DNA of 64,000 nucleotides from Haloferax marinisediminis (GTDB lineage Archaea > Halobacteriota > Halobacteria > Halobacteriales > Haloferacaceae), in the NCBI RefSeq assembly GCF_009674585.1, contig NZ_WKJP01000001.1, positions 1,116,001 through 1,180,000 on the forward strand, read 5' to 3'. Every line of letters begins with the position of its first letter. Position 1 is the stretch's first letter. Positions 7,909 to 16,226 of the stretch are shown here, in pieces. The position numbers were made by a program, and so were the translations under genes. A model generated the notes under the pieces. It had not been told where the DNA came from. It did no database searches and saw nothing but the letters and a program-made list of their open reading frames with translations.

Positions 7909-8028
7909 ATGAACGTTCTCAAGATACTGTTAGAAGCAATCGAAGGCTACCGCGAGGGTGGCGTCGAAGAAGCGGTTTCGGAAGGCGTCGAAGAAGTTGC
8001 GGAAGAAGCGACCGGGAGAGACTTCTAA
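7909..8028 (+). CDS. Small acidic helical protein (39 aa)
   Basis: A 40-codon frame from ATG 7909 to TAA 8026-8028. The peptide starts MNVLKILLEAIEGYREGG and continues with a repeated V-E-E-A-V / V-E-E-V-A pattern. The heptad-like spacing of Val/Ala and Glu predicts a single amphipathic, acidic helix after a short hydrophobic start. A TATA-like box at the right distance and clean third-position G/C bias argue for a real gene. I do not recognise the family; it may interact with the membrane or with a partner protein. Confidence 0.6.
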   Translation: MNVLKILLEAIEGYREGGVEEAVSEGVEEVAEEATGRDF

Positions 8029-8097
8029 GAGGCCGTCTCCACGACGCTGATTTTTGCTGTTCGCTGCGGCCCAGTGGGATGCTGTGGGTGAGACAGC

Positions 8098-8607
8098 TTA
8101 GCCCAACTGTCCGCGGATTTCACCGCTGGGAGTTCCAACCGTGTGCACGTTGACGTACGCATTGCCACTCTGGATTGCGTCGTACACGTCTTCTATCGAC
8201 TCCCAACCACACACGTTCCCGGGGTTGGGTTCTGTAACCGTCTCTTTCGCGAGGATACCGCTTGCTGAGGTTTGCTCGCCCCCGAACAGCGTAACTCCAA
8301 CCGGTCCGTTCTGACCCGCAGGACCGCAATGGATGTGTGCGGCAAAGACATCGTCAATGTTGGCGACGATTAAGGTGTAACTGAATTGTGTGAGGTCGTC
8401 GTCGAACTTGACGAGCAGTTGTCCCTGTGCCTTCGTCTCGACTGGTGGTACCTCTTCGTCACCCCTGAGGTGTGTACGGAAGTTCCGCTTGCGTGGGGAC
8501 GAGTTGCTTTTTGCAGTGGCTGGGTTTACACCGAGTCCACCCAACAACACTCCTGTCACCCCGAGTGAGACCAGAAACCGTCGTCTCCCGACGTTCGTTT
8601 GTCGCAT
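8098..8607 (-). CDS. Tat-exported CHRD-domain protein
   Basis: 169 residues from ATG 8607. The N-terminus has a twin-arginine signal (GRRRFLVSLGVTG) followed by a hydrophobic stretch and an Ala-x-Ala-type cleavage region (about residue 34). The rest is one CHRD (chordin-like) domain: 'HLRGDEEVPPVET', 'AHIHCGPAGQNGPVGVTLF', 'YVNVHT...GEIRGQL'. CHRD domains are extracellular; microbial ones are found in surface or periplasmic proteins of unknown role. It ends convergently with the 39-aa gene, 69 bases away, and is upstream-neighboured by purC on the same strand. Confidence 0.9.
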   Translation of the reverse strand: MRQTNVGRRRFLVSLGVTGVLLGGLGVNPATAKSNSSPRKRNFRTHLRGDEEVPPVETKAQGQLLVKFDDDLTQFSYTLIVANIDDVFAAHIHCGPAGQNGPVGVTLFGGEQTSASGILAKETVTEPNPGNVCGWESIEDVYDAIQSGNAYVNVHTVGTPSGEIRGQLG

Positions 8608-8708
8608 CTCGTCTAGAAGAACGACCGATACAGCTTTTGTTAGTCGCAGATGGGCCCCAGGAAATAGACTATTAATTCGAGAGGACCGCCAGCGCGGGAT
8701 TCGCGAGC

Positions 8709-9728
8709 TTACAGGTCGCGAACCGTCGCAACCGCGTCCTCGATGGACGGTGCGTCGAACCACTCGAAGTCGACGTACGCGTTCGTGCCTGCGCAGTAGA
8801 CGTCCGAGAGTGCCTCGACGATTTCGTCGGGGAGGTTCTCTGGTTCGATTTCGCACTGCTCGCGCCAGTTAGGCTCGCCCGTCTCGATGGCTTCCTGCTT
8901 CGCGGCGGAGACGGCGTCGACCCACTCGGGTTGGACGCGCTTGTAGTACTGGCGGACGACCTCTTTCGAGACCTGCTGGCCGTCGTACGAGAAGCGGTTC
9001 TCGTCGAACGTGCCGACCACGTCTGCGACCTTCACGGTCCCGTCGTGGTACAGACACTCGATTTTCCCGTCTTCGTGGTCGAACCCGGCGCGGGCGGCGT
9101 GGTCGGTCAGAATGTGGTTCACCGCGAGTGCGAGTTCTTCGAGCTGGTCGAGGTCGACGAGACCCGCAATCTCGTCTGCCTCCTCGCGGTCGAGATAGCG
9201 GTCCTGTTCTTCGTACTTCGTCGAGAACTCGACGACGGGCTGGGGGAGGTCGACCGCTCCATCGGGCCACTCGTCGACGTCGAGGCCGTAGTCTGCGGGC
9301 TCGCCACGCTTTCTGAGACTCGACCCCACGGGGACGGTGTTGCGGAAGACGATCTCGAGCGGGATGAGGTAGTTCTCTCCGGCGGCCTCGTGGTAGGCGT
9401 CGTAGTCGTACTCGCCGTCTTCGTGCGGGAGGTCAGGTACTTGCGTGAGTTCGATAGCCATCTCGGTCGGCGGCGACTCGCACTCACCGAGGTCTTTGAC
9501 TTCACCGTCTTCGACGACGCCGACGTAGTGCGTCGGGACGTGGTTCACGTCCAGAAGTTCGAAGTTGTACGCCCCCATCAGACAGAGACTCGCACCCTTG
9601 TTCGGGATGTGGTCGGGCATCTCGCCCCAGTCGAAGACAGAGTATCGGTCAGAGAAGACGAACCGGCCCCGGCCGAGGTCGGTCGCCGTCGGTTCCTCCT
9701 CGACGCGGAAGTCCTTCACGCTGGTCAT
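8709..9728 (-). CDS. purC: Phosphoribosylaminoimidazole-succinocarboxamide synthase PurC
   Basis: 339 residues, the longer haloarchaeal form of SAICAR synthase. It joins CAIR with aspartate using ATP in purine synthesis. Motifs: '[27 protein letters not shown]' (nucleotide-binding N-lobe with the S-D-R-Y-S-V-F-D core), 'P-x-E-I-V-F-R-N' (PLEIVFRN) in the middle and 'HEDGKIE' (substrate/metal region). Third purine gene in the window after purS and purQ, but in a separate unit. It is divergent from sir2, with 150 bases between the starts (9729-9878) holding both promoters. Confidence 0.95.
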   Translation of the reverse strand: MTSVKDFRVEEEPTATDLGRGRFVFSDRYSVFDWGEMPDHIPNKGASLCLMGAYNFELLDVNHVPTHYVGVVEDGEVKDLGECESPPTEMAIELTQVPDLPHEDGEYDYDAYHEAAGENYLIPLEIVFRNTVPVGSSLRKRGEPADYGLDVDEWPDGAVDLPQPVVEFSTKYEEQDRYLDREEADEIAGLVDLDQLEELALAVNHILTDHAARAGFDHEDGKIECLYHDGTVKVADVVGTFDENRFSYDGQQVSKEVVRQYYKRVQPEWVDAVSAAKQEAIETGEPNWREQCEIEPENLPDEIVEALSDVYCAGTNAYVDFEWFDAPSIEDAVATVRDL

Positions 9729-9878
9729 GGTCGTCCCTGTGCGCTCTTCCCACTAAGAACCTTCCACTTCTGTGTGTATCTTGGCTCGAAACATCGGTGA
9801 TGTATGCACGTATTCGCATAACTGGGACGATTAGGTGCAATCGGGCCGCTTTTTCGGTGCCCGACCGTCTTGTCGGCT

Positions 9879-10637
9879 ATGAACGCCGACCTCGACGCCG
9901 ATGCAGAGTGGGTTGCCGACCTGCTCCGCGAGGCGGACGTCGCCGTCGCGCTCACGGGTGCGGGGATGAGCACCGCCTCTGGCATCCCGGATTTCCGCGG
10001 CGACGACGGTATCTGGAACACCGAGTTCGACCCCCAGTCGTTCCACCGGAGCAGATTTGTAACCGACCCCGACGGCTTCTGGCGAGACCGACTCCGCCTC
10101 CACGAGCGAATGTTCCCCGACGGTGTCAGTCCGAACGCCGGCCACGACGCGCTCGCAGCACTCGAATCGAAGGGGGTTCTCGACGCCGTGGTGACCCAGA
10201 ACACCGACGGCCTCCACCGAGAGTCGGGGTCAGACCACGTCGTCGAACTCCACGGAAACGCGGCGGAGGTCGTCTGCAAGGACTGTGACTCACGATTCGA
10301 CGCCGACATGGCGTTCGAGCAGGTGAGAGCAGGGACGGCTCCGGCGACGTGTCCCGACTGTGGCGGCATCGTGAAACCCGCAGTCGTCCTCTTCGGCGAA
10401 CGACTCCCGCGTGTCGCCTACGCCGAGGCGAAACAGCTAGCCGACGACGCGGACGTGTTCCTCGCCCTCGGGTCGTCGCTGACGGTTCACCCGGCCGCAG
10501 GACTGGCCGACCGGGCCGCAGAAGATGGGTCGCTCGTCGTCGTCAACTTCGACCCGACGCAGTACGACGACAAGGCCGACAGAGTCGTTCGGTCGGACCT
10601 CACGGAGTTTTTGCCAGCGGTCGAAAAACGAATCTGA
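9879..10637 (+). CDS. sir2: NAD-dependent protein deacylase (Sir2 family)
   Basis: 252 residues from ATG 9879 (a TTG at 9870 is less likely). Sirtuin motifs are complete: 'GAGMSTASGIPDFRG' for NAD binding, 'TQNTDGLH', the catalytic His in 'ELHGN', a zinc site with paired CKDC and CPDC, 'VVLFGE' and 'GSSL-x-V-x-P'. It would remove acetyl or longer acyl groups from lysines, for example of chromatin protein Alba or metabolic enzymes, using NAD. Single gene, divergent from purC. Confidence 0.95.
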   Translation: MNADLDADAEWVADLLREADVAVALTGAGMSTASGIPDFRGDDGIWNTEFDPQSFHRSRFVTDPDGFWRDRLRLHERMFPDGVSPNAGHDALAALESKGVLDAVVTQNTDGLHRESGSDHVVELHGNAAEVVCKDCDSRFDADMAFEQVRAGTAPATCPDCGGIVKPAVVLFGERLPRVAYAEAKQLADDADVFLALGSSLTVHPAAGLADRAAEDGSLVVVNFDPTQYDDKADRVVRSDLTEFLPAVEKRI

Positions 10638-10736
10638 GTCCCGAGTGCGCCCGGGCCAACGTTGGTTCTTCGGTATCTACGCACGTCTCTTGCAGGTACC
10701 ACGATGAACTGTTCTTACGAGTAGCCGTGGGAGAAC

Positions 10737-11186
10737 TCAGGAACTGCCGAACTCCTCGTGGAGATACGCGCCCACGTACCCGCCCAGTGCGCCGAGGCCA
10801 ACGGTGTAGAGGAGGACGAAGGAGAGGCCGATGAGTCCAATGAGGGCGAATCCGAGGATTCCGAAGCCGATACCCATCCGGGGCGCGCCGACGATAGCGA
10901 AGAGACTGAAGAATCCGAAGACGACCAGTGCGAGAAGGACGGCGACGAGACTGACGAACAGTCCCGAGAGCGCACCCGACTTCACGCCGAGGTCACGGTC
11001 GGTCCCGGTGAGGTACCCCGCGAGTGCCCCGCCGAGAATCGTCGACCCCGGAAGCGGAGAGAGGACGATACTGGCGATTGCACCGACGAGTGCTGAAAAG
11101 AGAAGGCTTTCATCCTCCACACCGGTTGACTGCTCCCGGTCGTCGATGGACGCCTCTGACGCGTTTGGGGACGTGGAGTGTTCCAT
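10737..11186 (-). CDS. DUF5518-like haloarchaeal membrane protein
   Basis: 149 residues from ATG 11186. After a polar acidic N-terminus of about 28 residues there are four or so glycine-rich hydrophobic segments, including 'IVLSPLPGSTILGGALAGYL' and two long runs around residues 65-130. The 'P-G-x-x-x-L-G-G-x-x-A-G-Y-L' pattern is typical of the haloarchaeal DUF5518 family of membrane proteins of unknown role. It is divergent from cofH, with 154 bases between starts. Confidence 0.75.
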   Translation of the reverse strand: MEHSTSPNASEASIDDREQSTGVEDESLLFSALVGAIASIVLSPLPGSTILGGALAGYLTGTDRDLGVKSGALSGLFVSLVAVLLALVVFGFFSLFAIVGAPRMGIGFGILGFALIGLIGLSFVLLYTVGLGALGGYVGAYLHEEFGSS

Positions 11187-11340
11187 ACACGGCACAACTC
11201 GGTCTGAGCGGGTAATCCTTTCTCCGACTCGGACTGTTCGTGACCGACCACTCCGCGTGGACGTGGGCACGACATTCCGGCGAGGAAATCCCCTTCCGGG
11301 ACCACCCAGTTTTTAGGACCGTAGCACGTTCCTCACGACC

Positions 11341-12711
11341 ATGACCGGTGCCGCCCGCGACGACTTCGGGTTCGACCACGTCCCGGAGACCGACCAATCG
11401 TTTGAGAACGCCTTAGCGAAGGCACGAACGGGCGAGCGCCTCACCATCGCCGACGGCGTCGAGCTCATGACGACGGGAACCGACCACGAGGGCATCGACC
11501 CGGTTCGGAAGGAACTCGTCTTGGAGGCGGCCGACCGCCGGCGCGCCGAGATGGTCGGTGACGAGGTGACCTTCGTCGCCAACCTCAACAACAACGTGAC
11601 GACGGCGTGTACCACGGGCTGTCTCTTCTGCAACTTCAAGAACACCGCTCACCTCTTCGAGTCCGACTCTGACGTAGACCACGGTGGGTTCACCAAGACC
11701 CCTGAAGAGTCCCGGGACATCGTCTCGGATGCGGTCGAGATGGGTATCTACGAAGTCACCTCTGTCTCTGGGCTCCACCCTGCACTCGTCCTCGACGAGG
11801 AACACCGCGAGATTCTCGAATCGTACGACAACCCCGCGGCCGAAGTGAACTACAAACCGCCCGAGGCGTACGACGTCGACCCCAGCACCTACGCGGCCCA
11901 ACTCGACGCGATGTCGGTCGACGGGGTCCACGTCCACTCGATGACGCCCGAAGAGGCCCACCACGCGAAGCGCGGGACCGACTGGAGTTACGAAGAGGTC
12001 TACCGTCGACTCGCCGACGCCGGACTCGACAGCGCCCCCGGAACCGCGGCTGAAATTCTCGTCCCTGAAGTGAGAGACGTCATCTGTCCCGGGAAAATCG
12101 GCACCGACGAGTGGGTCGCTGGGATGGAAGGGGCGATGGAAGCCGGATTAGACGTGACGGCGACCATCATGTACGGCCACGTCGAAAACGAGATGCACCG
12201 CGTGATGCACCTCGACGTCGTCCGCGACCTCCAGGACCGCTACGGCGGCATCACCGAGTTCGTCCCGCTCTCGTTCATCTACCAGAACACGCCGTTGTAC
12301 GACCGTGGTCTCGTCACCGGCGGTGCCTCGGACGACGAAGACGAACTCATGATTGCCGTCTCACGACTCTACCTCGACAACATCGACCACATCCAGTCGT
12401 CGTGGGTGAAGTTCGGGAACGCGAAGGCGCTCAAACTCCTCAACTGCGGCGCAGACGACCTGATGGGGACGATTCTCTCCGAAGAGATTACGAAACGCGC
12501 CGGTGGCGAGTTCGGTGAGTTCCGGTCGTTCGACGAGTACGTCGACATGATAACGGCCATCGGACGCCAACCAGTCGAACGCTCGACCGACTATCGGACG
12601 CGCCGCCCACTCGACCCGGACGGTGGCCCACACGGCCCGATGCTCGGCCCCCGTGCGGATGGAACACCGATGCTCGAACGCCGCGGTAATTCGGCGACAG
12701 CCGACGATTGA
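11341..12711 (+). CDS. cofH: FO synthase subunit CofH (radical SAM)
   Basis: 456 residues. CofH couples tyrosine with the pyrimidine from the riboflavin pathway; CofG then closes the ring to give FO, the deazaflavin of coenzyme F420. The radical SAM cysteines C90, C94 and C97 are in CTTGCLFCNF. Downstream 'GLHP', 'DGVHVHSMTPEE' and 'IMYGHVE' are family features. The gene starts an operon-like pair with the membrane hydrolase at 12713, whose start lies one base after the cofH stop. CofG lies convergently about 600 bases further on. Confidence 0.95.
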   Translation: MTGAARDDFGFDHVPETDQSFENALAKARTGERLTIADGVELMTTGTDHEGIDPVRKELVLEAADRRRAEMVGDEVTFVANLNNNVTTACTTGCLFCNFKNTAHLFESDSDVDHGGFTKTPEESRDIVSDAVEMGIYEVTSVSGLHPALVLDEEHREILESYDNPAAEVNYKPPEAYDVDPSTYAAQLDAMSVDGVHVHSMTPEEAHHAKRGTDWSYEEVYRRLADAGLDSAPGTAAEILVPEVRDVICPGKIGTDEWVAGMEGAMEAGLDVTATIMYGHVENEMHRVMHLDVVRDLQDRYGGITEFVPLSFIYQNTPLYDRGLVTGGASDDEDELMIAVSRLYLDNIDHIQSSWVKFGNAKALKLLNCGADDLMGTILSEEITKRAGGEFGEFRSFDEYVDMITAIGRQPVERSTDYRTRRPLDPDGGPHGPMLGPRADGTPMLERRGNSATADD

Positions 12712-12712
12712 G

Positions 12713-13261
12713 ATGATGGCGACGACCCACGCCGCAGTGGGCCTCAGTCTCGCCGCCCCACTCACGTGGGTGGCACCGGAACTCGCAGGTGTCGCTGCGG
12801 TTGGCGCACTTCTCGGCGGTATCTTCCCCGACATCGACCTCTTCGTCGGCGTGCATCGAAAATCGCTGCACTTCCCGGTCTACTACACCGTCGCCGCTGG
12901 ACTGGTGGGGCTCGCTGTTCTCGCCGCGCCCACGGCCCTCACCGTCGCACTGGCGTTTTTCTTCCTCTCTGCCGCCCTCCACTCTATCTCGGATTGGCTC
13001 GGCGCAGGTGACGAACTGCGGCCGTGGGACCGAACTTCTGACCGCGCCGTCTACGTCCACCCGGCGAAACGCTGGCTTCGTCCGCGCTATCTCGTTCGCT
13101 ACGACGGTGCCCCCGAGGACCTCGTGTTGACGCTGGTGTTTGCCATTCCCGGACTGCTCGTCTTCACCGGAGGGATTCGCGTCGCGATCGTCCTCGGCAT
13201 CACTATCGCCCTGTTCTACACCGGGTTCAGAAGGCGCATGCCCGACTGGTTCGGTATCTGA
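12713..13261 (+). CDS. YdjM-like membrane protein (annotated as metal-dependent hydrolase)
   Basis: 182 residues from ATG 12713, or 181 from the adjacent second ATG. The family signature is present: 'T-T-H-A-A-V-G' at the N-terminus, 'GGIFPDIDL', 'KSLHFPVYY' and 'HSISDWLGAG', whose conserved His and Asp suggest a metal site at the membrane. Several transmembrane helices alternate with these motifs. Such proteins (DUF457/YdjM) are linked to membrane maintenance or DNA damage response in bacteria; the activity is unproven. The start is one base after the cofH stop, so translation is coupled. Confidence 0.85.
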   Translation: MMATTHAAVGLSLAAPLTWVAPELAGVAAVGALLGGIFPDIDLFVGVHRKSLHFPVYYTVAAGLVGLAVLAAPTALTVALAFFFLSAALHSISDWLGAGDELRPWDRTSDRAVYVHPAKRWLRPRYLVRYDGAPEDLVLTLVFAIPGLLVFTGGIRVAIVLGITIALFYTGFRRRMPDWFGI

Positions 13262-13296
13262 GCGGCAGCAGAACCAGTCGGTCAGTGAGTGCGGCG

Positions 13297-14505
13297 TTAC
13301 GTCTCCGGCGTCGAAAGTGGTCCGTCGCCGTGAGCGACGTGTCGGAGACGCTCACTGTGAACGTCCCCGCCCCGAAGTCGGTCTGCGATTGGTTCCCGAA
13401 TCCACGTCTCTCGGTTTCGCGGAGCGGGTGCAGCCTCGATACCAGACGGACGGAACTCGTCGGGCAAGTAGCGCGCGTAGACAGGCAAGCGTTCGCGGAG
13501 CGGAACACCCGATTCCTCGGCAATGTCGGCGAGTTCTTGGAGCGCAGGCCACGCGTACTCTGGGTTCACGTAGTCGTCGGTGACTGGTGAGACACCACCC
13601 AAGTCGTCGACACCGCAGTCGACGAGCCTGGCGGCCTCCGAGAGGTTCGGCGGGACCTGGACCGATATCTCCTCGGGGAGAGCCACACGGGCCATCGAGA
13701 CCACACGGCGCATCGTCTCTATCGAGGGGCGTTCGTAGTCAGACCGGTCGTTCGGAACGACGTTCTGGACGATGACTTCCTGGATGTGGCCGTATCGCTC
13801 GTGGAGTGCGCGAATCGCGAGGAGACTCTCTGCCCGGTCACGCCACGTCTCTCCGATACCGACGAGGATGCCCGTGGTGAACGGGACACCTTCTTCACCG
13901 GCGGCGCGAATCGTGTTGAGTCGTTGCCCCGGCGTCTTGCGGCGGTTTCCAGCGTGGGCGGCGACGTCTGCCGTCGTCTCGAGCATCACGCCCATGCTCG
14001 CGTTCACTGGCGCGAGGGATTCGAACTGTTCGCGAGTCAGGTCGCCGGGATTCGAGTGCGGAAGCAGTCCCTCGTCGAGCGCGACCTCGCACGCGGCGAC
14101 GAGATACTCCAGAATGTCGTCGTAGCCCCACTCGTCGAGTTGGCGGTGAATCTCGGTGTATCGCTCGTCTGGCGCGTCACCGAAGGTGAACAGTGCTTCC
14201 GTGCACCCAGCGTCTGCGCCCATCTGAACCACGTCTCGGACCTCGTCGAGCGACATGAGCGTCGCCTCGCCGGGGACGTCGTAGTACGTACAGTAGGTGC
14301 ACGTGTACCGACACGCGGTGGTCAGCGGGAGAAACACGTTGCGAGAGAACGACAGCGACGACGGTGCGTCGACGTCACCGGACTGTGTCCGGTGGGCCGA
14401 CGAGCGTTGCTCGTCGACGTCGTCGGGGCCGACTGCGAGGAGTCTGTCGACGGCAGCGTCGTCGATGTGAACCTCGACTCCGTACTCGTCGGCACCCGGG
14501 AACAT
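13297..14505 (-). CDS. cofG: 7,8-didemethyl-8-hydroxy-5-deazariboflavin synthase CofG
   Basis: 402 residues from ATG 14505. This radical SAM enzyme completes the FO ring after CofH. The SAM-cluster cysteines C65, C69 and C72 are in CRYTCTYCTY; 'EALFTFGDAPDE' and 'GILVGIGET' follow as expected for CofG. CofG and CofH are separate proteins here, as in other archaea, rather than the fused FbiC of actinobacteria. It is convergent with the cofH unit and downstream of cofC on the same strand, but 299 bases away, so it likely has its own promoter. Confidence 0.95.
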   Translation of the reverse strand: MFPGADEYGVEVHIDDAAVDRLLAVGPDDVDEQRSSAHRTQSGDVDAPSSLSFSRNVFLPLTTACRYTCTYCTYYDVPGEATLMSLDEVRDVVQMGADAGCTEALFTFGDAPDERYTEIHRQLDEWGYDDILEYLVAACEVALDEGLLPHSNPGDLTREQFESLAPVNASMGVMLETTADVAAHAGNRRKTPGQRLNTIRAAGEEGVPFTTGILVGIGETWRDRAESLLAIRALHERYGHIQEVIVQNVVPNDRSDYERPSIETMRRVVSMARVALPEEISVQVPPNLSEAARLVDCGVDDLGGVSPVTDDYVNPEYAWPALQELADIAEESGVPLRERLPVYARYLPDEFRPSGIEAAPAPRNRETWIREPIADRLRGGDVHSERLRHVAHGDGPLSTPET

Positions 14506-14804
14506 ACCGCTTGGTGTGCGACGGACTACTAAAAACGTATCACTCGCGGTCGATTCGGGAGACAGAAGTCGAGAGTGAGTCGGGGTTTTGGTGCCAGACA
14601 CGACCCCGACCTGTCCGAAGATGCGTCAGACGTTCGTAACCCATCGCGTCGGTTACGCTCGGTCACCGTGACGTTCGGACTCCACTTCGTTGCCCGCAGC
14701 GTCTCGAAAGACGGCACGGGTGCGCGCGGCGCACGTTGCCTCAGTTCCCGCCGGGCACACGAAGACACCGCGCCTGTCAATGTATATCGTGAACTGTTAT
14801 GGTC
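14506..14804. other. Gap between cofC and cofG
   Basis: No convincing gene on either strand. The frames that are open have arginine-rich shadow composition. It probably holds the end of the cofC transcript and the promoter of cofG. Confidence 0.5.
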
Positions 14805-15425
14805 CTATCGGCACTCGCGTGTGACGCTTACCCGGCCGCGACCACGTTCGAGACGGACGCCATGCTCTTCTATCCAGTCTCGTGTTCGCCCCTGACTGTG
14901 TAGGAGTACCTCGACGAGGTCAGTCGGTTCGTCCACGTCGACGGCGAGGCGCATCGAGTCGACCTCGACGAACGACGCGCCCGCGTCTGCAGCGATAGCC
15001 CGGTGGTCGGCGATAGACGCACCGTGATAATCGACGGTAAACGACGGAGTGCGGACGACGAGCGCGTTCGTCCCGCCACCGAGTCCCGGTGCGGCTACGA
15101 CGTCGCCTGCGGTCTCGAACAGTCTCGTGAGCGCCTCCGGTGTCGCGAGTGCGAGGTCTGCCATGACGATGGCGACCGGTTCGTCACCGCCGAGTTCGTC
15201 GTTGACCACCTCGGTCAGCGGCCGGTCGTCGACGATGACTGGCACGTCGACGTCGACGTCGACTGCGGTGTCTGCGAGAACAACCGGGTCACCACCTGCA
15301 CGGTCGATGGCGTCGAGAACGTCACGGAGCATCACGAGTGCAAACTCGCGTCGCTCGTCGGCGTCGAAAAGCGGGGCGAGTCGCGACTTCGGAGAACGTC
15401 CCCCGAAGGGAACGGCGACTCGCAT
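14805..15425 (-). CDS. cofC: 2-phospho-L-lactate guanylyltransferase CofC
   Basis: 206 residues. CofC activates 2-phospholactate (or phosphoenolpyruvate) with GTP to make the side-chain donor of coenzyme F420. Nucleotidyltransferase features are visible: '[34 protein letters not shown]' at the N-terminus (the P-K-S-R-L nucleotide loop) and 'VMADLAL' and 'GGGTNAL' motifs. It begins only 6 bases after the stop of the exported protein at 15432-16226, which itself overlaps the 3' end of cetZ1, so cofC appears to be the last gene of a cetZ1-led run. Confidence 0.95.
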   Translation of the reverse strand: MRVAVPFGGRSPKSRLAPLFDADERREFALVMLRDVLDAIDRAGGDPVVLADTAVDVDVDVPVIVDDRPLTEVVNDELGGDEPVAIVMADLALATPEALTRLFETAGDVVAAPGLGGGTNALVVRTPSFTVDYHGASIADHRAIAADAGASFVEVDSMRLAVDVDEPTDLVEVLLHSQGRTRDWIEEHGVRLERGRGRVSVTRECR

Positions 15426-15431
15426 GAGAAG

Positions 15432-16226
15432 TTAGCCCAGTTTGTCGTAGGTCTGCTGCTGGGACTTCCAGTAGAGGAAGCCACCTGCGAGCAGCGCGAC
15501 GACTACGAGTCCACCGGCGGCGTAGATGAGTAGTTGCGTCGTCTGACTCGACTGCTTCGCCTGGTTCGCGCGGGTCTCGGCTTCCTCTGCGAGGGTGGTC
15601 GCGAGGCCGAACTCGGCGCCTTCGTAGGCTTCGACAGCGTTGTTGAACGACTGCTGTGCTTCTTGGGTGTTGGAACCACTGGCGGCCGCGATGGCTGCCT
15701 TCGCACTGTCGAGTGAGTCGCGTGCGGCGGCGCTCTCTTCAGTGTAGTGGGTCGCGTTCCACGTGCCGATATCGTTACTGGAGCCTCCTTCGCGGGTCTG
15801 AGCGAGCGAGAGGACGGTGAACTCCTGTGCCGGGTCGTAGGTGAACTCCTCGACCTCGGGCACCGTTCCGGTCACCGAGACTTCGACTTCGCTCGTTCCG
15901 TCGTCAGCGGCGATTTGCGCCCCGCTGAAGTTCTGCCCGTCGAAGGACTGCTGGTCGACTTTCGCGCCCGTCTGGTCGTAGTACGTGACGGTCCACGTCA
16001 CGTCTTCGAGGTGGGTCTGTCCTGCAAGCGTCCACGCTTCGAGTTGCGGGTCCTTGTACAGTTCATCGAGGGTGACCGATGCGGTCACCTTCGAATCGAC
16101 CTGCGCCTCGGAGGGCGTGTCCTCAGAGGCGACGCTCACGGCGCCTGCCGGAATCGCAGCGACCGACAGGAGCACGACGAGCGCGAGCGCCAGCTTAGAA
16201 AAGCGACTCCAGTTCGTCCTCGTCAT
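15432..16226 (-). CDS. Exported, C-terminally anchored protein of unknown function
   Basis: 264 residues from ATG 16226. A hydrophobic Sec-type signal (about 10-29, ending A-G-A-V) is followed by an extracellular region: first a beta-rich part (about 35-140), then an Ala/Gln/Glu-rich helical part (about 170-225). A single transmembrane helix (about 231-252) precedes a short basic tail, giving type I topology with most of the protein outside. The helical part looks like a coiled coil. Its start lies inside the last 32 bases of cetZ1, and its stop is 6 bases before cofC, so it is tightly linked to both. Family unknown to me; conserved haloarchaeal type by appearance. Confidence 0.75.
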   Translation of the reverse strand: MTRTNWSRFSKLALALVVLLSVAAIPAGAVSVASEDTPSEAQVDSKVTASVTLDELYKDPQLEAWTLAGQTHLEDVTWTVTYYDQTGAKVDQQSFDGQNFSGAQIAADDGTSEVEVSVTGTVPEVEEFTYDPAQEFTVLSLAQTREGGSSNDIGTWNATHYTEESAAARDSLDSAKAAIAAASGSNTQEAQQSFNNAVEAYEGAEFGLATTLAEEAETRANQAKQSSQTTQLLIYAAGGLVVVALLAGGFLYWKSQQQTYDKLG

